Origin: Methanofollis sp.
GTDB lineage: Archaea; Halobacteriota; Methanomicrobia; Methanomicrobiales; Methanofollaceae
Length of the DNA: 64,000 nt
NCBI RefSeq assembly: GCF_028702905.1
Contig: NZ_JAQVNX010000001.1
Coordinates: 1-64,000, forward strand
Direction of reading: 5' to 3'
Part shown: piece after piece, positions 28,629 through 36,448 of the stretch
Numbering within the stretch: position 1 is the first letter of the stretch
How the letters are laid out: each line of letters opens with the position of its first letter
Position numbers and translations under genes: made by a program
The notes under the pieces: model-generated
The model's database searches: none
Seen by the model: only the letters and a program-made list of their open reading frames with translations
What the model was told of the DNA's origin: nothing

Positions 28629-30698
28629 TCAGGCCTCCTGAATCTTCTCAACCTTCACAGAACATGCCTTGAACTCGGGGATCTTGGCGATCGGGTCGAG
28701 GGCATTGTTAGTGAGGACGTTTGCTGCGCACTCGGCGAAGTGGAACGGCATGAAGGTGACGCCCTTCATGATGTCCTTCGTGACCTTTGCCGGGACATTG
28801 ACGGTACCGCGGCGGGAGGTCGCCTTGACCATCTCACCGTCAACAATACCGAGGGCCTTCGCATCCGCGGGATTGAGTTCGATCCAGCCGGTCGGGACCT
28901 CGGCGTCGAGGTGGGCAGAGCGGCGGGTCATGGAGCCGGTGTGCCAGTGCCAGATGCACCTGCCGGTGGTGAGGATGAGCGGGTACTCCGCGTCCGGAAC
29001 CTCTGCTGGCGGCTTCCACTCGATGGCGTGCATGACGCCCTTGCCATCAGGGTGGGAGCACTTGCCGATGTGCAGGATCGGGGTGCCGGGGTGCGTTTCG
29101 GTGGGGCACGGCCAGTGAAGCGCTTCAGGCCGCTCAAGCCGCGCGTAGGTCATCCCTGCATAGGACGGGGTGAGTGAGCGCATCTCGTTGAAGACATCCT
29201 CCGACGTCTTCCAGGTGAACTGCCCGGCATAGCCCATCTTAGCAGCGAGCTCGGCGATGATCTGCCAGTCGAGTTTTGCCTGGCCGGGTGCCTCCTGGGC
29301 CTTGTGCCACATCTGGACACGGCGCTCGGTGCTGGTCTGGGTGCCGGTCTTCTCTGCATAGCAGGTGGCCGGGAGCACGACGTCGGCGAGGGCGGCGGTC
29401 TCGGTCATGAAGATATCCTGCACGACCAGGAAGTCAAGGCTCTTGAGGGCATGCTCGACGTGGGTGAGGTCGGGGTCGGAGAGCATCGGGTTCTCGCCCA
29501 TGATGTACATCGCCTTGAGGTCGCCGGGCTTGTCGGTGAGGACGTCCATCATGACGGTGACTTCATAGCCGTTCTTCGGCTCGCAGATGCCGTCGGGGAA
29601 GCCCCATGCGTCGGCAAACTTCTTGTGGACGGCCGGGTCGATGACCTTCTGGTAGGCGGTGAAGACGACCGGGAGCGCACCCATGTCGCAGGCGCCCTGC
29701 ACATTGTTCTGGCCACGGAGTGCGTTCACACCGCCTCCGCGCTTCCCGATGTTGCCGGTGAGCATCTGGAGGTTTGCCGTGGACTTGACGTTGTCGACAC
29801 CGACCGTGTGCTGGGTGATACCCATCGAGTAGAGAAGGGCGGACGATTCGGCGGTTCCAATCCACTCTGCAGCGGTCTTGAGCTGCTCTGCCGGGATGCC
29901 GGAGATCTTCTCGACGTTCTCGGGCAGGTAGTCGTCCTTCAGAACGACTGCTTTCAGCTCTTCATAGCCCTTTGCACGGTTCTGTACCCATTCCTTGTCT
30001 TCCCAGCCATTGCGGATGATCTCACCCATGAGACAGTTCAGGATGGCGACATCGGAGCCTGAGCGGAACTGCATGTACAGGTCAGCCTGCTTGCCGGTGG
30101 CGGTGAGACGCGGGTCGGCGTAGATGATCTTCGCGCCGTTCATCTTGGCCTGGGCGATCTTGCGGCCGATGAGCGGGTGCTGCTCAAAGGTGTTGGACCC
30201 GATGATAAAGACGCACTTCGATTCCGCAATATCGAGAATCGAGTTGGTCATTGCACCGGAGCCGAAGGAGGCGGCAAGCCCTGCGACGGTCGAAGCGTGG
30301 CAGAGACGGGCACAGTGGTCGATGTGGCGGGTCTTGAGGGCGCCGCGGGCGAACTTCATCAGAGCGTAGTTGTCCTCGTTGGAGGTACGGGCCGACGAGA
30401 GGCAGGCAATTTCGTCAGGCTTGTATGACTTGAGCTTCCGGGCGATGAGGTCGTAGGCCTCGTCCCAGGTTGCCTCGACAAACTCGCCGTTCTTCTTGAT
30501 CATGGGCGTGGTGAGGCGGTCCTCACGGTTCACAAATTCCCATGCATAGGTGCCCTTGGGGCATACCTTTCCCTCGTTGACCGGGGAGCGGTGGTACGGC
30601 TGGACGCCGCAGACCTTTCCGTCCTTAACAACGAGGTTGAAGGAACACCCTGTACCGCAGTACGGGCATGTTGTACGGACATACTTCATGTTCTCCAT
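28629..30698 (-). CDS. fdhA: Formate dehydrogenase, alpha (catalytic) subunit
   Basis: FdhA oxidises formate to CO2 at a Mo/W-bis-pterin site. The 689-residue protein has the N-terminal 4Fe-4S motif C11-x2-C14-x3-C18-x27-C46, the metal-ligand cysteine C133 in DHCARLCHASTV, where selenoproteins have selenocysteine, followed by the molybdopterin oxidoreductase core and a C-terminal dinucleotide-binding domain (RRGTVNVPAKVTKD). It is therefore a Cys-type enzyme. It leads the fdhAB operon under a strong TATA element at 30734-30742. The wtpABC importer in this window would supply its metal. Confidence 0.96.
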   Translation of the reverse strand: MENMKYVRTTCPYCGTGCSFNLVVKDGKVCGVQPYHRSPVNEGKVCPKGTYAWEFVNREDRLTTPMIKKNGEFVEATWDEAYDLIARKLKSYKPDEIACLSSARTSNEDNYALMKFARGALKTRHIDHCARLCHASTVAGLAASFGSGAMTNSILDIAESKCVFIIGSNTFEQHPLIGRKIAQAKMNGAKIIYADPRLTATGKQADLYMQFRSGSDVAILNCLMGEIIRNGWEDKEWVQNRAKGYEELKAVVLKDDYLPENVEKISGIPAEQLKTAAEWIGTAESSALLYSMGITQHTVGVDNVKSTANLQMLTGNIGKRGGGVNALRGQNNVQGACDMGALPVVFTAYQKVIDPAVHKKFADAWGFPDGICEPKNGYEVTVMMDVLTDKPGDLKAMYIMGENPMLSDPDLTHVEHALKSLDFLVVQDIFMTETAALADVVLPATCYAEKTGTQTSTERRVQMWHKAQEAPGQAKLDWQIIAELAAKMGYAGQFTWKTSEDVFNEMRSLTPSYAGMTYARLERPEALHWPCPTETHPGTPILHIGKCSHPDGKGVMHAIEWKPPAEVPDAEYPLILTTGRCIWHWHTGSMTRRSAHLDAEVPTGWIELNPADAKALGIVDGEMVKATSRRGTVNVPAKVTKDIMKGVTFMPFHFAECAANVLTNNALDPIAKIPEFKACSVKVEKIQEA

Positions 30699-30733
30699 GG
30701 AATAACCTCGGATAGATAAGAGGTTGAGGTTCG

Positions 30734-30742
30734 ATTATATAA
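30734..30742 (-). promoter_or_regulatory. TATA box of fdhAB
   Basis: On the minus strand the sequence TTATATAAT lies about 36-44 bp upstream of the fdhA ATG, giving a transcription start near 30708-30712 and a leader of 10-15 nt. Confidence 0.6.
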
Positions 30743-30896
30743 GGATAGTGTCATATTCCGAAATTTTTGATGAATAGTGGTGGAAGGCGCGGATGGCGGC
30801 TGGGATTTAATACTTCAAGACTATTTAACCGACAATAGTACTGTTTTACTGGTCACACCTGACACGCTCAAATAGGGCGGGCGCGCAGGTCTTTAT

Positions 30897-31610
30897 ATGC
30901 AGGTGCGTATCCCGCCGATGCTCGCCGAACTCGTCGTCGCAGCGATCTCGGCCATAGACGGCGTCGTCTTCTCCGGCCTCACCAGGTGCCCCGCATGCGG
31001 CGGGCCGGTGCGGGGCCATGATATGAAAAAGCGCCGGTTCGCCGTGATCCAGAGAGAGAAAGGGCGAAGAGAGATCACGGTCTGGGTGAAACGCTACCAC
31101 TGCACGGCATGCGGCGCATTCTGCACCGCAGACGCACCCTTTTATCCGGAGACGCGGGTCGGGTCTCCAGTTGTCGACCTCTGCCTCGTCCTCACCGCCG
31201 ACCTCCCGGCCAACCATGCCGCCCGCATCCTCTCGGCGATGGGGGTCGTCCTGGACCGCGGGTCGGTGCAGAACTATGCCGCCCGCCGCGCCGGCCCGGT
31301 GTCATCAACCCTCCTCTACGGCCTGAGGCTGCCGAACTCGCTTCTCTCACTCATCCCGGTCGCCATCGGCAGGTACGAGTCCGGTCCCGTCCCAGGGGCA
31401 GAAGTCCTCGCGGCCTGTGGTTTCCCATCCGCAGACAGGACACCGCTTCACCCGCTGCGGCGAAAGGAAGGGGACGAGCGGGACGAAGAGGAAGAGAAAG
31501 AAAAAAGGGAGACCGAGGAGGTAACAGACCGCGGTCACGAGGACGGACCCCAGAAGGACGAGGAGGCTCAGGGTGAGCCGTTGCGTGACGCCACCTCCCG
31601 GACCGCATAG
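30897..31610 (+). CDS. Transposase-like zinc-binding protein, probably truncated
   Basis: The first ~155 residues resemble the N-terminal zinc-ribbon part of an IS transposase: CPACGGPVRGHDMKKRRFAV, then KRYHCTACGAFCTADAPFYP, and a helical DNA-binding-like stretch ending RGSVQNYAARR. No DDE catalytic domain follows. After about residue 165 the frame runs antisense to the zinc-ribbon membrane gene at 31347-31589 and becomes charged low-complexity (EEEEKEKRETEE), so the true product probably ended earlier or is a remnant. The TATA-like TTTATATG overlaps the first ATG; the ATG at 30918 is an alternative. The family call is tentative. Confidence 0.45.
   Translation: MQVRIPPMLAELVVAAISAIDGVVFSGLTRCPACGGPVRGHDMKKRRFAVIQREKGRREITVWVKRYHCTACGAFCTADAPFYPETRVGSPVVDLCLVLTADLPANHAARILSAMGVVLDRGSVQNYAARRAGPVSSTLLYGLRLPNSLLSLIPVAIGRYESGPVPGAEVLAACGFPSADRTPLHPLRRKEGDERDEEEEKEKRETEEVTDRGHEDGPQKDEEAQGEPLRDATSRTA
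31347..31589 (-). CDS. Small membrane protein with zinc ribbon, start codon unresolved
   Basis: The frame encodes one or two membrane helices (LTLSLLVLLGSVLVTAVCYL, then LPFFFLFLFVPLVPFL) and a C-terminal zinc ribbon CPVCGWETTGREDFCPWDG, with the last ligand position occupied by Asp/Gly as in CPxDG ribbons. A perfect ribosome site GGAGGTGG lies at 31600-31593, but no ATG, GTG or TTG follows at the right spacing: the codons there are GTC and ACG, with CTG at 31571. It overlaps the end of mfnF and is probably the last gene of that operon. The function is unknown. Confidence 0.55.
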   Translation of the reverse strand, partial: VTQRLTLSLLVLLGSVLVTAVCYLLGLPFFFLFLFVPLVPFLSPQRVKRCPVCGWETTGREDFCPWDGTGLVPADGDRDE

Positions 31611-32500
31611 GCAGGAAGGGCGTCGGCCATCCCGCCAAGTTCCCTGTTGAGGTCGGTCCCGCCAAAGATCTTCGTGAAGAGAGCCGACCCGATCCCTGCG
31701 CAGAGGACGGCGCCGTTGCCCCGGGTCGCCGCACATTCGGAGACGGCCCTGAGGATCATCCCTGACTGCGCCGCCCAGAACTGCCGGGCGATGCCATATA
31801 TCGCCTCGTCCCCGATCTCCGCGGGATCGGCGCAGACAACCCGCGCCAGCCTTCTCATCGCGGCCTGCACAGTCGCCGGGCCGCCGTCGGGCGTCGCCGC
31901 GGTGTACATCTCAGGGGAAATCTGGCCGAGGACGAGGTGGGCGTCGCCGCTGCACGCGAAGTACTCTGTCGAGACAGGGGTGAAGACGCCGTTGACCTCG
32001 ACGGCGTGGATGAGTGTCGCCACATTTGTCCTGAGCATCCCCGTATAGACGAGGTAGCCCTGCTGGAGACGGAGGAGGTCGGTGAGGCCGCGGAGGTCGT
32101 CGAAACGCCCGAGGGGTATGATGTCCGCGGTGGTGCTCCCCACGTCGAGGAGGACCGCACCCGGATACCGATCTCGCAGGTAGTCGGCAGAGGCAAGCCA
32201 GTTTGCGGCGGCAAGTGCGGGGACGGCGTCGTCGTGGAAATTCCCGTCTGTCCCGTAAAAAACGGCGTCAGGGAAACTTTCCTTCACCGCATCGACGATG
32301 AACCTGATCCCCCCGGCCTTGTCCTCAAAACTGTCGGCAAGTTCGCCGCTCATGACGACAGCCGCGTTCTCCCCTGACCCGGCATAGCCCCTGAGCATCT
32401 CCGCAAGGGGCGCCTCTGTCCAGAGGGGGCAGTAGTGGATATGGGCGCCGTCCGTATCGACGACCTTCAGGTTCGCGCCGCCGACGTCGATCCCTATCAT
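31568..32500 (-). CDS. mfnF: Methanofuran biosynthesis protein MfnF-like (COG1548)
   Basis: The 310-residue protein belongs to the hydantoinase/sugar-kinase-like family once called the H4MPT-linked C1 transfer pathway protein: MIGIDVGGANLKVVDTDG at the N-terminus, LLDVGSTTADIIPLG in the middle and GAVLCAGIGSALFTK near the end. In Methanocaldococcus the family member MfnF joins the furan diphosphate with gamma-glutamyltyramine to form the methanofuran core. The start overlaps the mfnD stop (ATGA at 32500-32497), and mfnD makes gamma-glutamyltyramine, so the two genes encode consecutive steps. I infer the name from family and context. Confidence 0.78.
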   Translation of the reverse strand: MIGIDVGGANLKVVDTDGAHIHYCPLWTEAPLAEMLRGYAGSGENAAVVMSGELADSFEDKAGGIRFIVDAVKESFPDAVFYGTDGNFHDDAVPALAAANWLASADYLRDRYPGAVLLDVGSTTADIIPLGRFDDLRGLTDLLRLQQGYLVYTGMLRTNVATLIHAVEVNGVFTPVSTEYFACSGDAHLVLGQISPEMYTAATPDGGPATVQAAMRRLARVVCADPAEIGDEAIYGIARQFWAAQSGMILRAVSECAATRGNGAVLCAGIGSALFTKIFGGTDLNRELGGMADALPAYAVREVASRNGSP

Positions 32501-33381
32501 AGCCTCTCCACCTTCCCTTCCCGGTCGAAACGGACGCGGCCGGTGAGGCTGACCGTCTCCGGCGCCATGCCGCGGGAGGCGTCGACAAGCACCTGCGCGA
32601 TCTCCTCCTTCATGCAGGCGGCGATGCCGACGAGGCTTGTCGTCGGCCTGGGGTTGACCTCAAGGACATAGGGCCTGTCCGCGACGACGAGGTCGACGCC
32701 GGCATAGCCCTGGCAGCCGATGACAGACGCCGCCTTCACCGCGGTCTCGATAATCTCCTCCTTCATCGGGTGGTCGATGGGAGTCTCCCCGCCCATGTAG
32801 GTAAAGACACCATCTTCCAGGGGGATGTGCTGCCTGTTGAGGGAGAGGACGAGGGGTGGCCGTCCCGTATAGAAGAGGCAGGCCTCGCCGACATAGCGGT
32901 TGACGACCAGGCTGACAGACATGGATTCGCCCCCGATATACTCCTGGCCCATCTCACCCTCGCCCGGTGCTTCCTCGGTGAGACGGGTGTTCGCGGTGTC
33001 GCAGGAGTACACCGGCTTGACCACCTTCAACCCCTCTGTCCGCTCCTCAGGGACCGGGATGCCGTGGGCGGCGAGGACCTTCAGGGACCGTTTTTTATTC
33101 GCACACAGGGCGACGTTCAGAGAGTTGCACCCGAGGTTCTCAGTGCAGTCCTCGACCTTCTTCGTGAGGGGCGCAAGGAGGTGGTCGGGGGCGATCACAA
33201 GACCGACGTCGCATTCGGGCGCGAGCGCCTCGATCTCAGCCATCAGGTCGCCGCCGCGGGGGGTGACCACCTCGTAGCCGCACCGCGAGAAACTCCCGCT
33301 GAGCACCGTCATCATGGCCTTCCCCTCGGCCGCCAGGGCCGGGTCATGGAAGACCGTATATTCTGCAAGAAATGCCCTCAT
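32497..33381 (-). CDS. mfnD: Tyramine-L-glutamate ligase (ATP-grasp)
   Basis: MfnD ligates tyramine to the gamma-carboxyl of glutamate during methanofuran synthesis. The 294-residue protein is an ATP-grasp enzyme: NKKRSLKVLAAHGIPVPEE marks the N-terminal boundary of the grasp fold, QEYIGGESMSVSLVVN the lysine/glutamate nucleotide contacts, and YAGVDLVVADRPYVLEVNPR the Mg-binding Asp/Glu/Asn. It is the first gene of an operon with mfnF and diverges from surE. The length fits the family. Confidence 0.82.
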   Translation of the reverse strand: MRAFLAEYTVFHDPALAAEGKAMMTVLSGSFSRCGYEVVTPRGGDLMAEIEALAPECDVGLVIAPDHLLAPLTKKVEDCTENLGCNSLNVALCANKKRSLKVLAAHGIPVPEERTEGLKVVKPVYSCDTANTRLTEEAPGEGEMGQEYIGGESMSVSLVVNRYVGEACLFYTGRPPLVLSLNRQHIPLEDGVFTYMGGETPIDHPMKEEIIETAVKAASVIGCQGYAGVDLVVADRPYVLEVNPRPTTSLVGIAACMKEEIAQVLVDASRGMAPETVSLTGRVRFDREGKVERL

Positions 33382-33465
33382 TCCCTAGAGGATTGTCGCC
33401 GGCCGGTTTTGTAGATATTGATCGCAAACGACTATCTGCCAGGGGGCCCTATCCCTTCAGCAACG

Positions 33466-34245
33466 ATGCGACCAAAAATCCTCCTCACCAATGATGACGG
33501 CGTCTACTCCAACGGCATATGGGCGGCATACAGGGCGCTCGCCCCGATCGCCGATGTGACGGTCGTCGCCCCGGCAACCCAGCAGAGCGCAGTCGGGCGT
33601 TCCATCTCGATCTTCGAACCGATACGGGCGACAGAGATCACGGTGGACGGCGTCCGCGCCTATGCGGTCGGCGGCAAACCGACCGACGCGGTGATCATCG
33701 GGCTCTTTGCCCTGAAACTCCAGCCCGACCTCGTGGTGAGCGGCATCAATATCGGCGAGAACCTCTCGTACGAGTCGATCATGACTTCCGGGACCGTGGG
33801 GGCGGCGATGGAAGCATCGAACCAGGGCGTGCCCTCGGTCGCCTTCTCCCTCCAGGTCTGGGACCAGGGGGACAAGTTCGACGACCCCCGCCATGTCGGA
33901 AACAGTTTCAACGACTCTGAACGGGTTGTCAGGGACGTCTGCGAGAAGATCCTTGCCCGCGGCTTCCCTGAGGGGACAGACGTCATCAACGTGAACATCC
34001 CCTCCCAGGTCAGGGGGGGCTATGAGGTGACGCACCTTGCGCGCAAACTTTTCCACACCGGGGTGGAACGGCGCCTCGACCCGAGGGGCAGGCCGTACTT
34101 CTGGATCAACGGGCCCCTTGTGGAGGACGCGGAGGAGGGGACCGACGTCCACGCGATCAGGAAGGGAAACGTCTCCATCACGCCGATCACCCTCGACTGC
34201 ACGGCGGCAAAGGGCGTGGACAGCGTCCGCGATCTCTTCGGGTAG
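33466..34245 (+). CDS. surE: 5'/3'-nucleotidase SurE
   Basis: SurE dephosphorylates nucleoside monophosphates. The 259-residue protein starts with the invariant RPKILLTNDDGVYSNGIW (metal-binding DD) and continues with VVAPATQQSAVGRSIS, GGKPTDAVIIG and LVVSGINIGENL, all classic SurE motifs. I chose the ATG at 33466 because the conserved block begins four residues later; the in-frame TTG at 33418 adds an unconserved leader. No ribosome site is visible, so the mRNA may be leaderless. It diverges from mfnD. Confidence 0.93.
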   Translation: MRPKILLTNDDGVYSNGIWAAYRALAPIADVTVVAPATQQSAVGRSISIFEPIRATEITVDGVRAYAVGGKPTDAVIIGLFALKLQPDLVVSGINIGENLSYESIMTSGTVGAAMEASNQGVPSVAFSLQVWDQGDKFDDPRHVGNSFNDSERVVRDVCEKILARGFPEGTDVINVNIPSQVRGGYEVTHLARKLFHTGVERRLDPRGRPYFWINGPLVEDAEEGTDVHAIRKGNVSITPITLDCTAAKGVDSVRDLFG

Positions 34246-34263
34246 AGGGCATCCTGAATTCTC

Positions 34264-34530
34264 GGCTTTGCAGAAACCCTCATACTCAGGTTGATATCTC
34301 CTCTTTGATCTCAGTGAGGAATGTGCGGATCCACCGCCTTCCCCACACTCTCGGCCGGGGGACTACGCCGAAAATCAAAGATTTTCTCGAACTCGCTATC
34401 GCTCGTTGCCCCCGGATCCCTGATTTAGGATAGGATCGGGGAAGTGAGAAGAGGATATCCCGAGGAGGGAGATTGCCATCCACCCCCCATCCTAATGAAG
34501 GGGGGACCGGGGGGCTTTGCCCCCCGGAGG
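34264..34530. repeat. Modular hairpin repeat upstream of rpiA
   Basis: No gene is present. A 36-bp block (34273-34308; AACCCTCATACTCAGGTTGA..) is shared with 27249-27284. A hairpin module GAAAATC/GATTTTC (34370-34386) runs into CTCGAACTCGCTATCGCTCG. The block TTGCCATCCACCCCCCATCC is followed by a GC hairpin with arms CCGGGGGGC and GCCCCCCGG at 34507-34527. The same blocks occur at 7610-7840 and 53360-53625. Confidence 0.6.
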
Positions 34531-34575
34531 AGGCCGGCGGTACACCTTATCTTCCCCCGTGCCCATACTTTTCTG

Positions 34576-35274
34576 ATGACAAAACAGGATAATCTTGAAG
34601 TGAAACGGGTCGCCGGCCTCGCCGCCGCGGAAGAGGTGGGGGACGGCATGGTGGTCGGCCTCGGCACCGGTTCGACGGCAAACTATGCGATCCAGAGGAT
34701 AGGAGAGCGCATCAGAGAGGAGGAGATCTCTGTCGTCGGCGTGCCGACTTCGTACCAGTCGGCTTTCCGTGCACGGGCCGCCGGCATCAGGGTGGCAGAC
34801 CTCACAGACTACCCTGAGATCGACCTCACCATCGACGGCGCCGACCAGGTGGACGCCGCCTTCAACCTGATCAAGGGGGGCGGCGCAGCGCATACGCGGG
34901 AGAAGTGCGTCGCCGACGCCTCGAAGCGTATTCTTATCGTCGTCGACGGGTCAAAACTCGCAGAAAGCCTCTCCGTGCCGGTTCCGGTGGAGGTCGTCCC
35001 TTACGCGTCGACCCTTGTCGCACAGCATGTCAGGGCCCTTGGCGGCGTCCCTGTCCTTCGAGAGGGAGTGAAAAAAGACGGCCCGGTCATCACGGACAAC
35101 GGAAACTTTGTTCTTGACTGCGCATTCGGAACAATCGGGGACCCGGCAGGGCTTGGTACCCGCCTGAACACGGTCCCCGGCGTCCTGACCTGCGGATTGT
35201 TCACCGAATACCAGGAAAAGATATCGGTTATGGTCGGTGAAGCAGGGGGATGCAGGATTCTTACGAGGAGATAA
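34576..35274 (+). CDS. rpiA: Ribose-5-phosphate isomerase A
   Basis: RpiA interconverts ribulose 5-phosphate and ribose 5-phosphate. The 232-residue protein shows the substrate-binding GLGTGSTANYAI, the catalytic DLTIDGADQVD and LIKGGGAAHTREK blocks, and NGNFVLDCAFG. I placed the start at the ATG at 34576 immediately before the conserved N-terminus; upstream in-frame codons belong to the GC hairpin repeat. The 3' end overlaps the convergent regulator gene by 14 bp. Confidence 0.94.
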   Translation: MTKQDNLEVKRVAGLAAAEEVGDGMVVGLGTGSTANYAIQRIGERIREEEISVVGVPTSYQSAFRARAAGIRVADLTDYPEIDLTIDGADQVDAAFNLIKGGGAAHTREKCVADASKRILIVVDGSKLAESLSVPVPVEVVPYASTLVAQHVRALGGVPVLREGVKKDGPVITDNGNFVLDCAFGTIGDPAGLGTRLNTVPGVLTCGLFTEYQEKISVMVGEAGGCRILTRR

Positions 35275-35647
35275 GCCCTCTTGCCTTTTCGATCAGGGCG
35301 AGCTGGGTATCAACTTCTTTTTTCTTGGTCTTCTCGATAACGTCGATGATCTCGTTGATAGGCTTTGCAAGAGTATAGATCTTGACAGGCCGCCCTTTGC
35401 TCTCCGCTTTGCTCTCGCGGGAGTTGATCCACTTTTTCTCCTTGAGATAGCGCATGGCGATGCTGACCTCGGGTTGGCGGAGGTCGGTGCCGCGCTCGAT
35501 CTCACGGGACGTGGCCTCATCGGTGTTGGCGAGGTACACAAGGACCTTGGAAACATTGCGCTTGATCCCGATATCGATGAGGAGGGTGGCGAACTCTTCT
35601 TCTCTCTGCGTAAAGTACAGGACTTCTTCTGCTCTCATTGTGTTCAC
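35261..35647 (-). CDS. Winged-helix transcriptional regulator
   Basis: The 128-residue protein has an HTH core, VLVYLANTDEATSREIERGTD followed by the recognition helix RQPEVSIAMRYLKEKKWI and a wing with RPVKIYTLAKP, then a C-terminal helix rich in Glu/Lys (EIIDVIEKTKKKEVDTQL) that probably dimerises. It resembles archaeal TrmB/MarR-like one-domain regulators. The AT-rich 200-bp region upstream could contain its own promoter and operator. The target is not apparent. Confidence 0.8.
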   Translation of the reverse strand: MNTMRAEEVLYFTQREEEFATLLIDIGIKRNVSKVLVYLANTDEATSREIERGTDLRQPEVSIAMRYLKEKKWINSRESKAESKGRPVKIYTLAKPINEIIDVIEKTKKKEVDTQLALIEKARGLISS

Positions 35648-35846
35648 CCAATTGCCTATATTATGTTATTATTTGTAATATATGAATATTAGCCATGGAT
35701 ATAATTTTTATTTAATGACCGGACACCGAAAAACAATCCCTGAACCACTCGGGGTGCCGGTCATGAAGAAAGAGTCGGAAGACCGTGCCACACAGGGGAA
35801 GTACCTGCCTAATTATATTGGACTGGTAATTAAAAAAGGTTATAGT

Positions 35847-36407
35847 TTAGAGGAGACCGAGGTTGGAAAGATCATCGATAATTTTCTGCACCGCGAGTCT
35901 TGCATCCTCAGGCCGCTTGCCACCGGTAATGATCAGTTTACCTGACCCGAAGAGGAGAACGACAACCTTCGGATCCTCCAGACGGTAGACAAGGCCGGGG
36001 AACTGCTCGGGTTCGTACTCGATGCGGTCGAGGTTGAAGCCGATAGCGATCTTGTTCAGGTTGATGGGCTTTCCAAGGTCAGCAGAGGTGACGATGTTCT
36101 GGATGGTGTAGGTGAGGTGCTCGTCGATCGCAATCCCGAGGCCACGTAGTTTGCCGCCAAGGATCTCAAGCCCCCTGGTGAGGCTGTCCACGCTCTTTGC
36201 ACCGGTCAGGACAACCTTGCCTGATCCGAAGACCAGAGCTGCGATCTTCGGGTCCTGCATCCTGATGACCACGCCGGGGAAACGTTTCTTGTTGTAGTCT
36301 GCCCCGGGGATCTGCGATGAAATGACAGGGAGGTCAAGGGAATCGGTTACTTTGGCAGAGGCAACGATGTTTTCTATTTTCAGGGATTCCTCTGGGGTAC
36401 CGTGCAT
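35847..36407 (-). CDS. tbp: TATA-box-binding protein
   Basis: TBP nucleates archaeal transcription by bending the TATA box. The 186-residue protein is the usual direct repeat of two ~90-residue halves: IENIVASAKVTDSLDL, FPGVVIRMQDPKIAALVFGSGK, and the partner IQNIVTSADLGKPINL, FPGLVYRLEDPKVVVLLFGSGK. The acidic tail found in many archaeal TBPs is absent. A strong TATA at 36429-36437 lies about 25 bp upstream of the ATG, so the mRNA is probably leaderless. Confidence 0.96.
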   Translation of the reverse strand: MHGTPEESLKIENIVASAKVTDSLDLPVISSQIPGADYNKKRFPGVVIRMQDPKIAALVFGSGKVVLTGAKSVDSLTRGLEILGGKLRGLGIAIDEHLTYTIQNIVTSADLGKPINLNKIAIGFNLDRIEYEPEQFPGLVYRLEDPKVVVLLFGSGKLIITGGKRPEDARLAVQKIIDDLSNLGLL

Positions 36408-36428
36408 GTTATAAATGACGTAAAAATG

Positions 36429-36437
36429 CTATATAAA
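36429..36437 (-). promoter_or_regulatory. TATA box of tbp
   Basis: On the minus strand TTTATATAG lies 22-30 bp before the tbp ATG, immediately downstream of the acs stop. The spacing predicts a leaderless transcript. Confidence 0.6.
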
Positions 36438-36448
36438 GAGTTGGGTAC

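Noticed and set aside
30280..30340. Selenocysteine at the FdhA active site was considered.
   Set aside because: The codon at position 133 encodes cysteine in DHCARLCHA and there is no in-frame UGA.
35682..35945. Small plus-strand frame (MKKESEDRATQGKYLP..) between the regulator and tbp.
   Set aside because: Its second half is antisense to the conserved C-terminus of tbp and it lacks promoter and ribosome signals.
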